From: a bacterium
GTDB lineage: Bacteria > Nitrospinota_A > UBA7883 > JACRGQ01
NCBI GenBank assembly: GCA_021815535.1
Contig: JAKAGL010000061.1
Location: 1-10,356, forward strand
Length of the DNA stretch: 10,356 nt
Direction: 5' to 3'
Positions 1-6,771 of the stretch are shown here, piece by piece; position 1 is the stretch's first letter, and every line of letters starts with the position of its first letter. The notes under the pieces were generated by a model. The model was not told the origin of the DNA, did not search any database, and worked only from the letters and a program-made list of their open reading frames with translations. A program made the position numbers and the translations under genes.

Positions 1-1891
1 CCGCCGGATTAGTGTGCAGTCCTCTTTGCCGCTGTACCGCCAATACGGTAGCTCCGGTCAGGGCGCGCAGGTTCACCTCGGAAAGCTTTTTCCCCGCAAC
101 ACCCGCTCCTGCAGGAATATCCACGGTTTGCATTGCCATCTGGTTTGCAAGGAGGCCGCCAAGCGGGTTGTCCCAGCCTCCTTTTGCCGTCGGCATGGAG
201 CGGAGCATTTTATAGGTTCCCGCCCGCACGGTGTTGATGTGCTCCATGATGATGTTGAAGGGTACGTTGTAAACCTGAAGCACATGAGAAAATATCTCGA
301 TGCTGGTTTCAAACTCTTCGGGGATCACCTCGTCGGCCCCCAGCGCGGTAAGCGGCTCGATCTCCCGCACATACCGGGTGCGGACGATGATGTGCAAACG
401 GGGGTTGAGCCGCCGGGCCACGCTCACGACGCGCCGCTCAACCGCCGCGTCCGAGATCGCCACTACCAGCACCCGCGCCTTTTCCAGCCCGACATGCCTG
501 AGCACATGATCATGCGTGGCGTCGCCGAAGTGGATCGGCTCTCCCAGTTTCATCTGTTCCCTTACCGTGGCGGGATTGAGTTCCAGGATGTTGTACGGCA
601 CGCCGGACCTTCGCAACACATGCACCAGGTGCTGTCCGTTTAGTCCGAAGCCGACCACGATCACGTGGTCCCGGATCGGCGCGTAGAAATTGCCGCTTTC
701 GGTGGCGCGCTTTTCACGCTGCCGCGGCAGGTGGCGCAGGATCGCGGCGGCAATCCGGGGAGAGGCGGTTATCATAAAAGGGGTGGCGGCCATGGTGATG
801 ACGGCGGCGGCCAAGAACGCCTGGTAGAACGGCCCCATATCAATGCCGGCGCTGATTCCCGATTTTGCCAGTACGAAGGAGAACTCCCCGATTTGCGCCA
901 ATGCCAGGCTGGTGACGATGGAAAAGCGCAACGGCTGCTTGAGAAGTACGCCGGGCAGGGCGGCGGCGGGGATCTTAATGAGTATTATTCCAACGGTGAC
1001 CGCCAGCACAAACGGCAGGTGGTCAAAAGCAAAACGCAGGTTCAGCAACATGCCGATGGAGACGAAAAAAAGCGCATTCAGAATGTCGCGGAACGGCAGA
1101 ATCTCCGCCACTACCTGATGCGAGTACTCCGAATCGGAGATCATCATGCCGGCAAGAAACGCCCCGAGGGCCAGCGACAGCCCCGCCTCGAAGGTGAGGT
1201 AAGCGGTGCCGAGGCACATCAGTAGTATGACCATGATGAACAGTTCGCGGTTGCGGGTGCTTAAGGTATGGAACAGAAGGTGCGGCACTACCCAGCGGGC
1301 GGCCGCCAGCACCCCCGCCACCACCAGGGCCGCCTTAAACACCAATGGCAGCAAGGAGGGGGTCGCCGCGCCGTTGCCGGCCAAGAAGGGGATCATCAGC
1401 ATCATCGGCACGGCGCAAAGATCCTGGAAGATCAGAATGCCGGTAACGCTCTGCCCCTGCTGGGTGTTCACCTCCGCCCGGTCGGTCAGCACTTTCAGCA
1501 CCACGGCGGTGGAGGAAAGGGCGACGAGAAAACCAATGAATACCGCCTTGGCCGGATCGCCGATGGCGAGGTATGCCACGCCCGCCACGGCCAGGACGGT
1601 CAGTCCGACCTGCACGGTGCCGCCCACCAGCACCATTTTCTTCATCCGGTACATTTTGGTCATGGAGAATTCAAGGCCGACAGTGAAAAGCAGGAGCACA
1701 ACGCCGATCTCGGCAAGGATTTCCACCGTCGTTTGGTTCTGCACCAGCGAAAGGCCGTGCGGCCCTAGCGCCACGCCTGAAACAAGGAAACCGACGATGG
1801 CCGGTATTCTTAATTTATCGAATACGAAAACGACCAAAGCCGACCATCCGAAGATGAGCAGCAGGTCGCGGAGAAGTTCCACCTGTTCCAT
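1..1891 (-). CDS. CPA2/Kef-type monovalent cation:proton antiporter with C-terminal TrkA (RCK) domains, 3' end cut by window edge
   Basis: Inner-membrane antiporter that exchanges K+ or Na+ for H+; known relatives are KefB/KefC and YbaL. The frame is open over 630 codons from ATG at 1891-1889 to the window edge, so the stop is not seen. Residues 1 to about 385 are strongly hydrophobic, with multiple membrane segments typical of the Na+/H+ exchanger domain. Family motifs are LSSTAVVLKVL near residue 123, FQDLCAVP shortly after, and IGEFSFVLA from residue 334. A Rossmann-type TrkA-N domain follows, with GFGLNG at 414-419 and an acidic strand end (ILELNP), so NAD(H) or nucleotide binding is expected. 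A TrkA-C domain begins near residue 585. The start overlaps the GHMP kinase stop by one base (TGATG), implying translational coupling. The transported ion cannot be told from sequence, so no kef symbol is given. Confidence 0.9.
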   Translation of the reverse strand, partial: MEQVELLRDLLLIFGWSALVVFVFDKLRIPAIVGFLVSGVALGPHGLSLVQNQTTVEILAEIGVVLLLFTVGLEFSMTKMYRMKKMVLVGGTVQVGLTVLAVAGVAYLAIGDPAKAVFIGFLVALSSTAVVLKVLTDRAEVNTQQGQSVTGILIFQDLCAVPMMLMIPFLAGNGAATPSLLPLVFKAALVVAGVLAAARWVVPHLLFHTLSTRNRELFIMVILLMCLGTAYLTFEAGLSLALGAFLAGMMISDSEYSHQVVAEILPFRDILNALFFVSIGMLLNLRFAFDHLPFVLAVTVGIILIKIPAAALPGVLLKQPLRFSIVTSLALAQIGEFSFVLAKSGISAGIDMGPFYQAFLAAAVITMAATPFMITASPRIAAAILRHLPRQREKRATESGNFYAPIRDHVIVVGFGLNGQHLVHVLRRSGVPYNILELNPATVREQMKLGEPIHFGDATHDHVLRHVGLEKARVLVVAISDAAVERRVVSVARRLNPRLHIIVRTRYVREIEPLTALGADEVIPEEFETSIEIFSHVLQVYNVPFNIIMEHINTVRAGTYKMLRSMPTAKGGWDNPLGGLLANQMAMQTVDIPAGAGVAGKKLSEVNLRALTGATVLAVQRQRGLHTNPA

Positions 1892-2877
1892 CAGGCGCCG
1901 CGGACGACCTTCAGTTGAGGATGGGCCACCTTGAAATCCAGAACGCGCAACCCGGCCTTTGCCATCGATGCGGCGATGCCCCGCTTTTTCTCCGGGGCGC
2001 ACCACACGATGAAGCAACCCCCGCCGCCCGCGCCGCAGACTTTGGGGTGGCCGCCGTTCTTCTTGGCGATGGCGAAGGCGCGCCTCAGCTTGGGGGTAAT
2101 GATCCCTTTGCCCAGTTTTTCCCTCATGGCGCTTTCCGCGTCGATCAGTTTGCCGACGTGAGGGTACAGGCCGTCCAGCAGGGCGGCGGAAAGTTCCAGC
2201 GAATTTTTTGCGATGGCGGTAAAAGCGGCGCGGGTAGTGGCGTCGTGTTCCACCGCCTTCTTGAGCATCTGCCAGTTCGGCACGCCCGAAACGCGCGATT
2301 GCCCGGAATAAACCAGGACTATCCGGCTTTCCAGTTCGGCCGCGGGGACATCTATCGGCTCGAATGTCTGTCCTTCGTGGAGGTTCAGCACACCGTTCAC
2401 GCCGCCGGAAAGCGCCGCCACATAGTCCTGAACGCCGGTGGGGATGCCGAGATGCCGCGCTTCGATGTTTTTGGCCACATCCAACAGGTCGCCATCGGGC
2501 AGTTTCTGGCTGTTGATCTTCGCCAATGTTTTCAGGAACGCAATGAGCAGCGCCGACGAACCTCCCAGCCCGGCCCCGGCGGGGGAAAGGGTCTCCGCCT
2601 CGAAATGCCATCCATCGGCGGGCATGAAATCGAGGGCGCGGTGAAATAGCGTTTTTTTCTTTTCCGGGGTTGCGCGGTCGTATTCAATGGCCGCTCCCAG
2701 ATGCCGGGCATGAATGACCGTCCCTTTCTTTGCAGTCTTTGTGGCGGTGACGGTTGCGAAAAGGCTGATCGCCGCGTTGACCGACATCGCCGGAGCGAAC
2801 ATTACCGAAAGCGGCCAGATGTCCAGCGTGCCGCCGCACAGGTCGATACGGGTGGGAGCCTTTGCAGTGATCTTCAT
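1891..2877 (-). CDS. GHMP-family sugar kinase, D-glycero-D-manno-heptose 7-phosphate kinase (HddA)-like
   Basis: Predicted cytoplasmic ATP-dependent small-molecule kinase of 328 residues. All three GHMP motifs are present: RIDLCGGTLD at 10-19 (substrate-binding N-terminal motif), SPAGAGLGGSSALL at 98-111 (phosphate-binding loop), and CGAGGGGCF at 281-289 (C-terminal glycine motif). GIPTGVQDYVAALSGG at 144-159 corresponds to the region holding the catalytic Asp, probably D151. The RIDxxGGxxD form and the length match heptose-7-phosphate and fucose-type kinases better than mevalonate or homoserine kinases, but the true substrate is not determined. No heptose isomerase or nucleotidyltransferase gene lies nearby to confirm an LPS or S-layer glycan role. 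The start ATG at 2877-2875 has GAGGA five to six bases upstream. It is coupled by a one-base stop/start overlap to the antiporter gene downstream. Confidence 0.85.
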   Translation of the reverse strand: MKITAKAPTRIDLCGGTLDIWPLSVMFAPAMSVNAAISLFATVTATKTAKKGTVIHARHLGAAIEYDRATPEKKKTLFHRALDFMPADGWHFEAETLSPAGAGLGGSSALLIAFLKTLAKINSQKLPDGDLLDVAKNIEARHLGIPTGVQDYVAALSGGVNGVLNLHEGQTFEPIDVPAAELESRIVLVYSGQSRVSGVPNWQMLKKAVEHDATTRAAFTAIAKNSLELSAALLDGLYPHVGKLIDAESAMREKLGKGIITPKLRRAFAIAKKNGGHPKVCGAGGGGCFIVWCAPEKKRGIAASMAKAGLRVLDFKVAHPQLKVVRGA

Positions 2878-3216
2878 GTTTCCTCAAAAATTATCTGTTG
2901 ATCCGTCCAGCCATTCAATGCCGGTTATTCCGTCCAAAGCGCAAGACCGGGGCGGGCGTCCACCCCTTCAATGATTACAATCAGATATTACCAGTTCACA
3001 CGGCCACTGCGCCGGGAAAAGTGGCTTTGGCCCGGTTTGAGATGCCGTTTATGAATAGTTATCCGCGAATGACGCAGTATCTCCTTCCGGAAAGGGATTA
3101 CTGCGCGGCGCCCACCTTTAAATGGCGCACGCACGGCGGTTGGTACGCGGCTGGTTTCGCGGATTTCGCCGGCGCGTATTTATTTCCGCCGCTCTTCCAC
3201 GATGGCAACGTTGAGG
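2878..3216. other. 339-base intergenic gap with no supported gene
   Basis: The gap lies between the panB stop and the GHMP kinase start, both on the minus strand. It is the largest gene-poor stretch here. No tRNA, terminator with a T-tract, or clear repeat is seen, only a short palindrome-like CCTTCCGGAAAGG at 3083-3095. A plus-strand frame from TTG 2898 to TGA 3245 stays open for 115 codons and ends 29 bases inside panB antisense. It has no ribosome binding site and resembles no family I know, so it is not called as a gene. On the minus strand TTGAAT (2918-2913), a 17-base spacer and GATAAT (2895-2890) look like a promoter, but the transcript would start almost inside the kinase Shine-Dalgarno. 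Confidence 0.6.
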
Positions 3217-4062
3217 CTATGACTTCTTTTTCTCGACCACTTTGAGCGGTGATTCTGCCAGCGGGCTGTAGGTATGCTCTTTGGCCGGGAAGCTGCCTTC
3301 GCGCACCTCGCCGATGTACGCGCCGAAGGCGTCTTTCGCCCGCGCCCGCAGATCGGAAAAAACTTTGACAAAGCGCGGATGCGGACCATCCGAAAGGCCC
3401 AACATGTCGTGCATCACCAGTATCTGGCCATCGCACCGCACCCCCGCTCCGATGCCTATGGTGGGGATGTGAAGCGTTTCGGTGATCGTGGCGGCCAGTT
3501 CCGCCGGGATAGCCTCCAGCACCACCGAGAAAGCGCCCGCTTTTTCCACGGCGCGGGCGTCAGCCAGCAGGCGGCGGGCGCTGTCGCCCTGTTTCCCCTG
3601 CACCTTGTAGCCCCCCAGCTGGTGATAGCTTTGCGGCGTAAGGCCGATATGCGCCATGACCGGAATGCCCGCGTCGACAATGGCGCGAATCCGGTCGGCA
3701 TATTTTTCGCCTCCTTCCAGTTTTACCCCATGTGCGCCGCTTTCCTGCATGATGCGGCCGGCATTTTCCAGCGCTTTTTGGGCCGACACCTGAAAGCTCA
3801 TGAAGGGCATATCGACGATCACCATCGCGTTGTGCGTGGCGGCGGTCACTGCCTTGGCGTGGTGGATCATGTCGTCGACGGTGACGGAGAGGGTATCGGG
3901 CCGCCCCAGCGCCGCCATGCCGACACTATCGCCGACGAGGATGATATCAATTCCGGCTTCGTCCATGATACGGGCGAATGGGGCGTCATAGGCGGTCAGG
4001 GCGGTGATTTTACGGCCGGCGCGTTTCATTTCCAATACGGCGGGTACGGTGATCTGTGCCAT
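3217..4062 (-). CDS. panB: 3-methyl-2-oxobutanoate hydroxymethyltransferase (ketopantoate hydroxymethyltransferase)
   Basis: Cytoplasmic enzyme that transfers a hydroxymethyl group from 5,10-methylene-tetrahydrofolate to 2-oxoisovalerate, giving ketopantoate, the first committed step of pantothenate synthesis. The 281-residue product is of normal family length. Conserved elements are ALTAYDAPFA at 21-30, VGDSVGM at 43-49 with Mg2+ ligand D45, D84 in VIVDMPF, KLEGG at 114-118, the catalytic Glu in VLEAIP at 181-186, and GIGAG at 203-207. The start is set at ATG 4062-4060, because AAGGA lies nine bases upstream and the protein then begins MAQITVPAVLEMK, as in homologues. An upstream in-frame start at 4119 would add 19 unconserved residues. 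The gene follows the deoxynucleoside kinase by 96 bases. No panC, panD or panE is visible in the window. The folate cofactor links it functionally to folK upstream. Confidence 0.95.
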   Translation of the reverse strand: MAQITVPAVLEMKRAGRKITALTAYDAPFARIMDEAGIDIILVGDSVGMAALGRPDTLSVTVDDMIHHAKAVTAATHNAMVIVDMPFMSFQVSAQKALENAGRIMQESGAHGVKLEGGEKYADRIRAIVDAGIPVMAHIGLTPQSYHQLGGYKVQGKQGDSARRLLADARAVEKAGAFSVVLEAIPAELAATITETLHIPTIGIGAGVRCDGQILVMHDMLGLSDGPHPRFVKVFSDLRARAKDAFGAYIGEVREGSFPAKEHTYSPLAESPLKVVEKKKS

Positions 4063-4158
4063 GATGCGGATTCCTTTCCACGGCCGGGAAAGAAAGAATA
4101 AGTGGCGCGCGCCCCTCAACGGGGGAAGCAGGCTGCCGTTCTTCCCGTCCCGGTCAAT

Positions 4159-4809
4159 TTACATTGATCCAAGCGGATTGAAAAATTCCCTTCCTTTCAC
4201 CGGGCGGGAAATTTTCTCCAGCAATTTAATAAAGTCTTCTTCGTTCTCCACAAAGTCGATGCCGCTGGTGTTTACTTGCAGCGACGGCCCGGCATCATAG
4301 TGGAAAAACCATCGATGGTAGGCCTCGTTGACCTCGTCGATATATTTCTCCGCCATGCCGGATTCAAAGTCCCGGCCCCGCTTCGCTATCCGGCGGATCA
4401 ACGTCTCCGTGTCCGCCGAAAGGAAAATGACGAGGTCCGGCCTTGCCAGCCGCGCCAGCAACATCTCGTACATCTGATTATACAGCTTGAATTCCTCTGA
4501 GTCCAAATTGATCAGGGCAAAGATGCGGTCTTTTTCGAGCATATAGTCCGAAACGACTTTTTGCTGAAAAAGGCTCACCTGGTTGGCTTCCGCCAATTGT
4601 TTGTGGCGGGAGAGCAGAAAAAACATCTGTGCCTGGAATGCGAATTGGCGCCGGTCTTTATAGAAGCCCGCCAGGAAAGGATTTTCCTCGACTTTTTCCA
4701 AGATGGTCTCGGCGCCGAAGTGGCTGGCCAGCTTCAGGGTGAGCGAGGACTTTCCCACCCCGATCGGCCCCTCGATGGCGATGTAGTTAGGCGTGCGCCA
4801 ATCCTTCAC
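4159..4809 (-). CDS. Deoxynucleoside kinase (deoxyadenosine/deoxyguanosine kinase type)
   Basis: Cytoplasmic salvage enzyme that phosphorylates deoxynucleosides to their 5'-monophosphates with a nucleoside triphosphate. At 216 residues it is normal for bacterial dNKs. Visible motifs are the Walker A P-loop GPIGVGKSS at 14-22, EENPFL at 41-46, the substrate-side SDYMLEKDRIFA at 87-98, and the arginine-rich LID RRIAKRGRDFE at 139-149 followed by the usual aromatic helix (AYHRWFF). A C-terminal NTSGIDFVEN at 180-189 also fits the family. Base specificity (dA, dG or dC) cannot be read with confidence. Translation starts at GTG 4809-4807, with AGGT about seven bases upstream, and overlaps the end of folK by 23 bases, indicating co-translation. 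It lies between folK and panB, a neighbourhood I recall from several deltaproteobacteria-like genomes. Confidence 0.9.
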   Translation of the reverse strand: MKDWRTPNYIAIEGPIGVGKSSLTLKLASHFGAETILEKVEENPFLAGFYKDRRQFAFQAQMFFLLSRHKQLAEANQVSLFQQKVVSDYMLEKDRIFALINLDSEEFKLYNQMYEMLLARLARPDLVIFLSADTETLIRRIAKRGRDFESGMAEKYIDEVNEAYHRWFFHYDAGPSLQVNTSGIDFVENEEDFIKLLEKISRPVKGREFFNPLGSM

Positions 4810-5284
4810 GGGTTACCTGTTGATCCGCGGTTAAAGCGTTAAGCGCCGAACTGGTACGCTTCAACACCGGATGGAGAACCTGCGGGGCGATTTCGGCCAG
4901 CGGTTCCAGAACGAAGCGGCGTTGAGCCATCCGCGGGTGGGGCACCGAAAGGCGCGGCAACGCCACGATGCGGCCGCCATACAGGAGGATGTCGATATCG
5001 ATGGGGCGGTCGGTGTACAGCCCCTTGCTGTGGCGGCCGAGCGCCAATTCGACCCCTTCCAGCCGGTCCAGCAATTCTAAAGGATCCAGTGTGGTGCGCA
5101 GCGCCGCAACGCAATTGAGAAACGGGGCGGTATCCTCTTTCATGCCGATGGGGGCGGCGTTGTAAATGCTGGAGATGGATGTTATCTCGATTCCTTTGAC
5201 CTTGCCCAGCTCGGCAACGGCGGCGGCTATATTGGCGCGGCGGTCCCCTTCGTTGGAGCCGAGTGAAAGATAAACCGTTTCCAT
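4787..5284 (-). CDS. folK: 2-amino-4-hydroxy-6-hydroxymethyldihydropteridine diphosphokinase (HPPK)
   Basis: Cytoplasmic folate enzyme that transfers pyrophosphate from ATP to 6-hydroxymethyl-7,8-dihydropterin, the substrate of dihydropteroate synthase. The product has 165 residues, normal for a single-domain FolK, and is not fused to FolB or FolP. It begins VYLSLGSNEGDR at 4-15, the classic N-terminus. It carries NAAPIG at 42-47, TDRPIDIDILLYGG at 91-104 with Mg2+-binding D96 and D98, PHPRM at 115-119, and RRFVLEPLAEIAP at 122-134. It starts at ATG 5284-5282 with only a weak AAAG-type ribosome site, 21 bases after the dapL stop, so read-through from dapL is likely. Its 3' end overlaps the deoxynucleoside kinase start. 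No folP or folB is present in the window. Confidence 0.95.
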   Translation of the reverse strand: METVYLSLGSNEGDRRANIAAAVAELGKVKGIEITSISSIYNAAPIGMKEDTAPFLNCVAALRTTLDPLELLDRLEGVELALGRHSKGLYTDRPIDIDILLYGGRIVALPRLSVPHPRMAQRRFVLEPLAEIAPQVLHPVLKRTSSALNALTADQQVTREGLAHA

Positions 5285-5305
5285 GTTTTGCTTTCGATTG
5301 GCATC

Positions 5306-6541
5306 TCAGAAAACGAGACCGGCCTCCAGCAACCGCTGTTTCATCAGGGCGACGACCCGTTTTTCATCCGCTTCATCCTTCGCCTCGAAGGTGCACCCGA
5401 AGCGGAGGAAGTTTCCAACCGTATCTTCCGGCACGGTGGAGATCAGCTTCTCCTTGATAAGAAATTGGCTGGCGTCTTCGGCGGTGGCGAATTTCACGCC
5501 CCCTTTCGCCCCCTTGGGGGCCGGGACGTACAGGTAAAATGTTCCGCCGGGGAGTTTTGCGTCGAAGCCGGCTTCCCGCAGCGCATCCACCATCAGTTTG
5601 AGCTTGCGTTCATATTTCGCAACCGTTTTGGCGGTGATGGCCGGATTTTGCAGCGCCTTGATGCCAGCGTACTGGATGGCCGCAAACTGGCCGCTATCGC
5701 AGTTGTCCTTCACCGTGGCGAAGGCGTTGACCACCAGCGGGTTGCCCGCCACAAACGCCATGCGCCAACCGGTCATGTTGAACGCCTTGGAGAGGGAGTG
5801 GATCTCCACGCCCACATCCATCGCGCCGTCAATGCTTAAGAAAGAGAGCGGTTTACGCCCATACACCAATGCCCCATAGGCGGCGTCCTGCACCACCACC
5901 AGCTTGTGGTGGTGGGCAAAAGCGACGACCTTTTCAAAAAACTTTGCATCGGCCATCGCGCCGGTCGGGTTGTTCGGGTAGTTGATGTAAAGCATCTTCG
6001 CCTTCGCCAGTTTGTCGGCCGGAATGGCATCGAGGTCGGGCAGGAAACCATTCTCGTGCTTGAGCGGCAGGTTCACCGCTTCGCCGCCGTAATAGGCGGT
6101 ATGGGTGCCCATCACCGGGTAACCTGGCACGGTCATAAAGGTGACGTCGCCGGGGTTGATGAAGCAGGCGGGCATCATGGCAAGCGCTGGTTTGCTGCCG
6201 ATGGCATGGTTGACGTGCTTTTGGGGGTCAAGCCCCTTTACGCCGTATACGGTATCCATATAGATGCAGGCGGCGTCCTTAAACGGCTGAATGCCATTGT
6301 CGGTGTAACCGCGGTTGCCGGGCTTTTGGGCCTGGGCGGCCAGCTCATTGACCACCAGCGGGTCGGCCATCCAGTCCGGCTCGCCGACACCCATGTCGAT
6401 CATCTCCGCGCCGGGGTTGGCGGCAAGGGCCGCGCGCTTGGCCCGCTTTATTTTCTCGAACTTGTAGATTTTGTCTTCTTTGCCGAAGTTCTTGCCGCCA
6501 ATGCGCTCGGCAAATAGCTGCTGTATATACGGTTCGCCCAT
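5306..6541 (-). CDS. dapL: LL-diaminopimelate aminotransferase (class I/II PLP aminotransferase)
   Basis: Predicted cytoplasmic PLP enzyme that converts tetrahydrodipicolinate directly to LL-diaminopimelate with glutamate as amino donor, bypassing the succinylase/acetylase steps of lysine and peptidoglycan precursor synthesis. The 411-residue product is a normal fold-type I length. Evidence includes KIYKFEKIKRAKR at 24-36, GVGEPDW at 51-57, NPTGA at 191-195, the PLP-contacting D219 and Y222 (VQDAAYG), and the Schiff-base lysine K252 in SLSKAFNMTGWR at 249-260. LRFGCTF near the C-terminus supplies the carboxylate-binding Arg. The MGEPYIQ..FAERIGG N-terminus is one I associate with bacterial DapL, but another aminotransferase activity is not excluded. 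The start ATG 6541-6539 has GGGAG about six bases upstream. As first gene of the leftward block it has a good candidate promoter. Confidence 0.85.
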   Translation of the reverse strand: MGEPYIQQLFAERIGGKNFGKEDKIYKFEKIKRAKRAALAANPGAEMIDMGVGEPDWMADPLVVNELAAQAQKPGNRGYTDNGIQPFKDAACIYMDTVYGVKGLDPQKHVNHAIGSKPALAMMPACFINPGDVTFMTVPGYPVMGTHTAYYGGEAVNLPLKHENGFLPDLDAIPADKLAKAKMLYINYPNNPTGAMADAKFFEKVVAFAHHHKLVVVQDAAYGALVYGRKPLSFLSIDGAMDVGVEIHSLSKAFNMTGWRMAFVAGNPLVVNAFATVKDNCDSGQFAAIQYAGIKALQNPAITAKTVAKYERKLKLMVDALREAGFDAKLPGGTFYLYVPAPKGAKGGVKFATAEDASQFLIKEKLISTVPEDTVGNFLRFGCTFEAKDEADEKRVVALMKQRLLEAGLVF

Positions 6542-6588
6542 ACGGTCTCCCAGTAAGCCGATTGTGTATCCGGTTAATTAAAAATGGA

Positions 6589-6617
6589 ATGGTACGGCAA
6601 AAGCCCCTTTGCGTCAA
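6589..6617 (-). promoter_or_regulatory. Candidate sigma70 promoter for dapL operon
   Basis: On the minus strand TTGACG (6617-6612, 5/6 match to the -35 consensus) is followed by a 17-base spacer and TACCAT (6594-6589, 4/6 match to the -10). Transcription would start near 6582, leaving a leader of about 40 bases that contains the GGGAG ribosome site of dapL. No riboswitch-sized leader is available. This is a consensus match only. Confidence 0.55.
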
Positions 6618-6635
6618 TGCCGCCTTCTGGCGGCA
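6618..6635. repeat. Inverted repeat next to the dapL -35 box
   Basis: A perfect 7-bp inverted repeat, TGCCGCC-TTCT-GGCGGCA, directly abuts the -35 hexamer of the leftward promoter. It has no T-tract on either side, so it is a poor terminator candidate. It could be an operator half-site pair, a hairpin between the divergent promoters, or a dispersed short palindrome. No second copy was noticed in the window. Confidence 0.6.
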
Positions 6636-6687
6636 ACCCTGTTTCAGTCCATTTTTCCGGCTTCGCGGCGGCGTCTGTTTTCACCGT

Positions 6688-6716
6688 TTGCCTGCCTTGG
6701 GGGTGTATGTTATCCT
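6688..6716 (+). promoter_or_regulatory. Candidate sigma70 promoter for transketolase-coaD operon
   Basis: TTGCCT (6688-6693, 4/6 match to the -35) and TATCCT (6711-6716, 4/6 match to the -10) are separated by exactly 17 bases. The predicted start near 6723 leaves a leader of about 49 bases that includes the GGGGGT ribosome site before the GTG at 6772. It diverges from the dapL promoter, with the two -35 boxes 70 bases apart. Consensus match only. Confidence 0.5.
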
Positions 6717-6771
6717 TAACCCGCTTTATTCACGGGATTGGCCGGGAATGACCGGTTTTTGGGGGTAATTT

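Noticed and set aside
1915..2649. A long plus-strand open frame antisense to the GHMP kinase, and similar long frames antisense to the antiporter, dapL and transketolase.
   Set aside because: These are shadow frames of G+C-rich genes. The opposite strand shows complete conserved motifs and ribosome sites, and these frames show neither.
2890..2918. Minus-strand TTGAAT-17-GATAAT as the promoter of the GHMP kinase.
   Set aside because: The hexamers and spacing are good, but transcription would begin at about 2883, within the kinase's own ribosome site. Kept only as a remark in the gap entry.
4063..4119. A 19-residue N-terminal extension of PanB from an upstream in-frame start at 4119.
   Set aside because: The extension is not family-like. 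The ATG at 4062 has a proper AAGGA site and begins the conserved PanB N-terminus.
4100..4130. GGCGCGCGCC palindrome and CCCC-TCAAC-GGGG hairpin between the deoxynucleoside kinase and panB.
   Set aside because: They are short, in G+C-rich sequence and without a T-tract, so not evidence for a terminator or operator.
2895..4825. The 11-mer CGGATCAACAG (minus strand) occurs just upstream of both the GHMP kinase and the deoxynucleoside kinase starts.
   Set aside because: The second copy is inside folK coding sequence (encoding DQQ and flanking residues). Two copies of an 11-mer with different spacing are better explained by chance.
6739..6760. CCGG-GAATGA-CCGG followed by TTTTT upstream of the transketolase gene as a terminator or attenuator.
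   Set aside because: The stem is only 4 bp plus possible G-T pairs, too weak to support a terminator.
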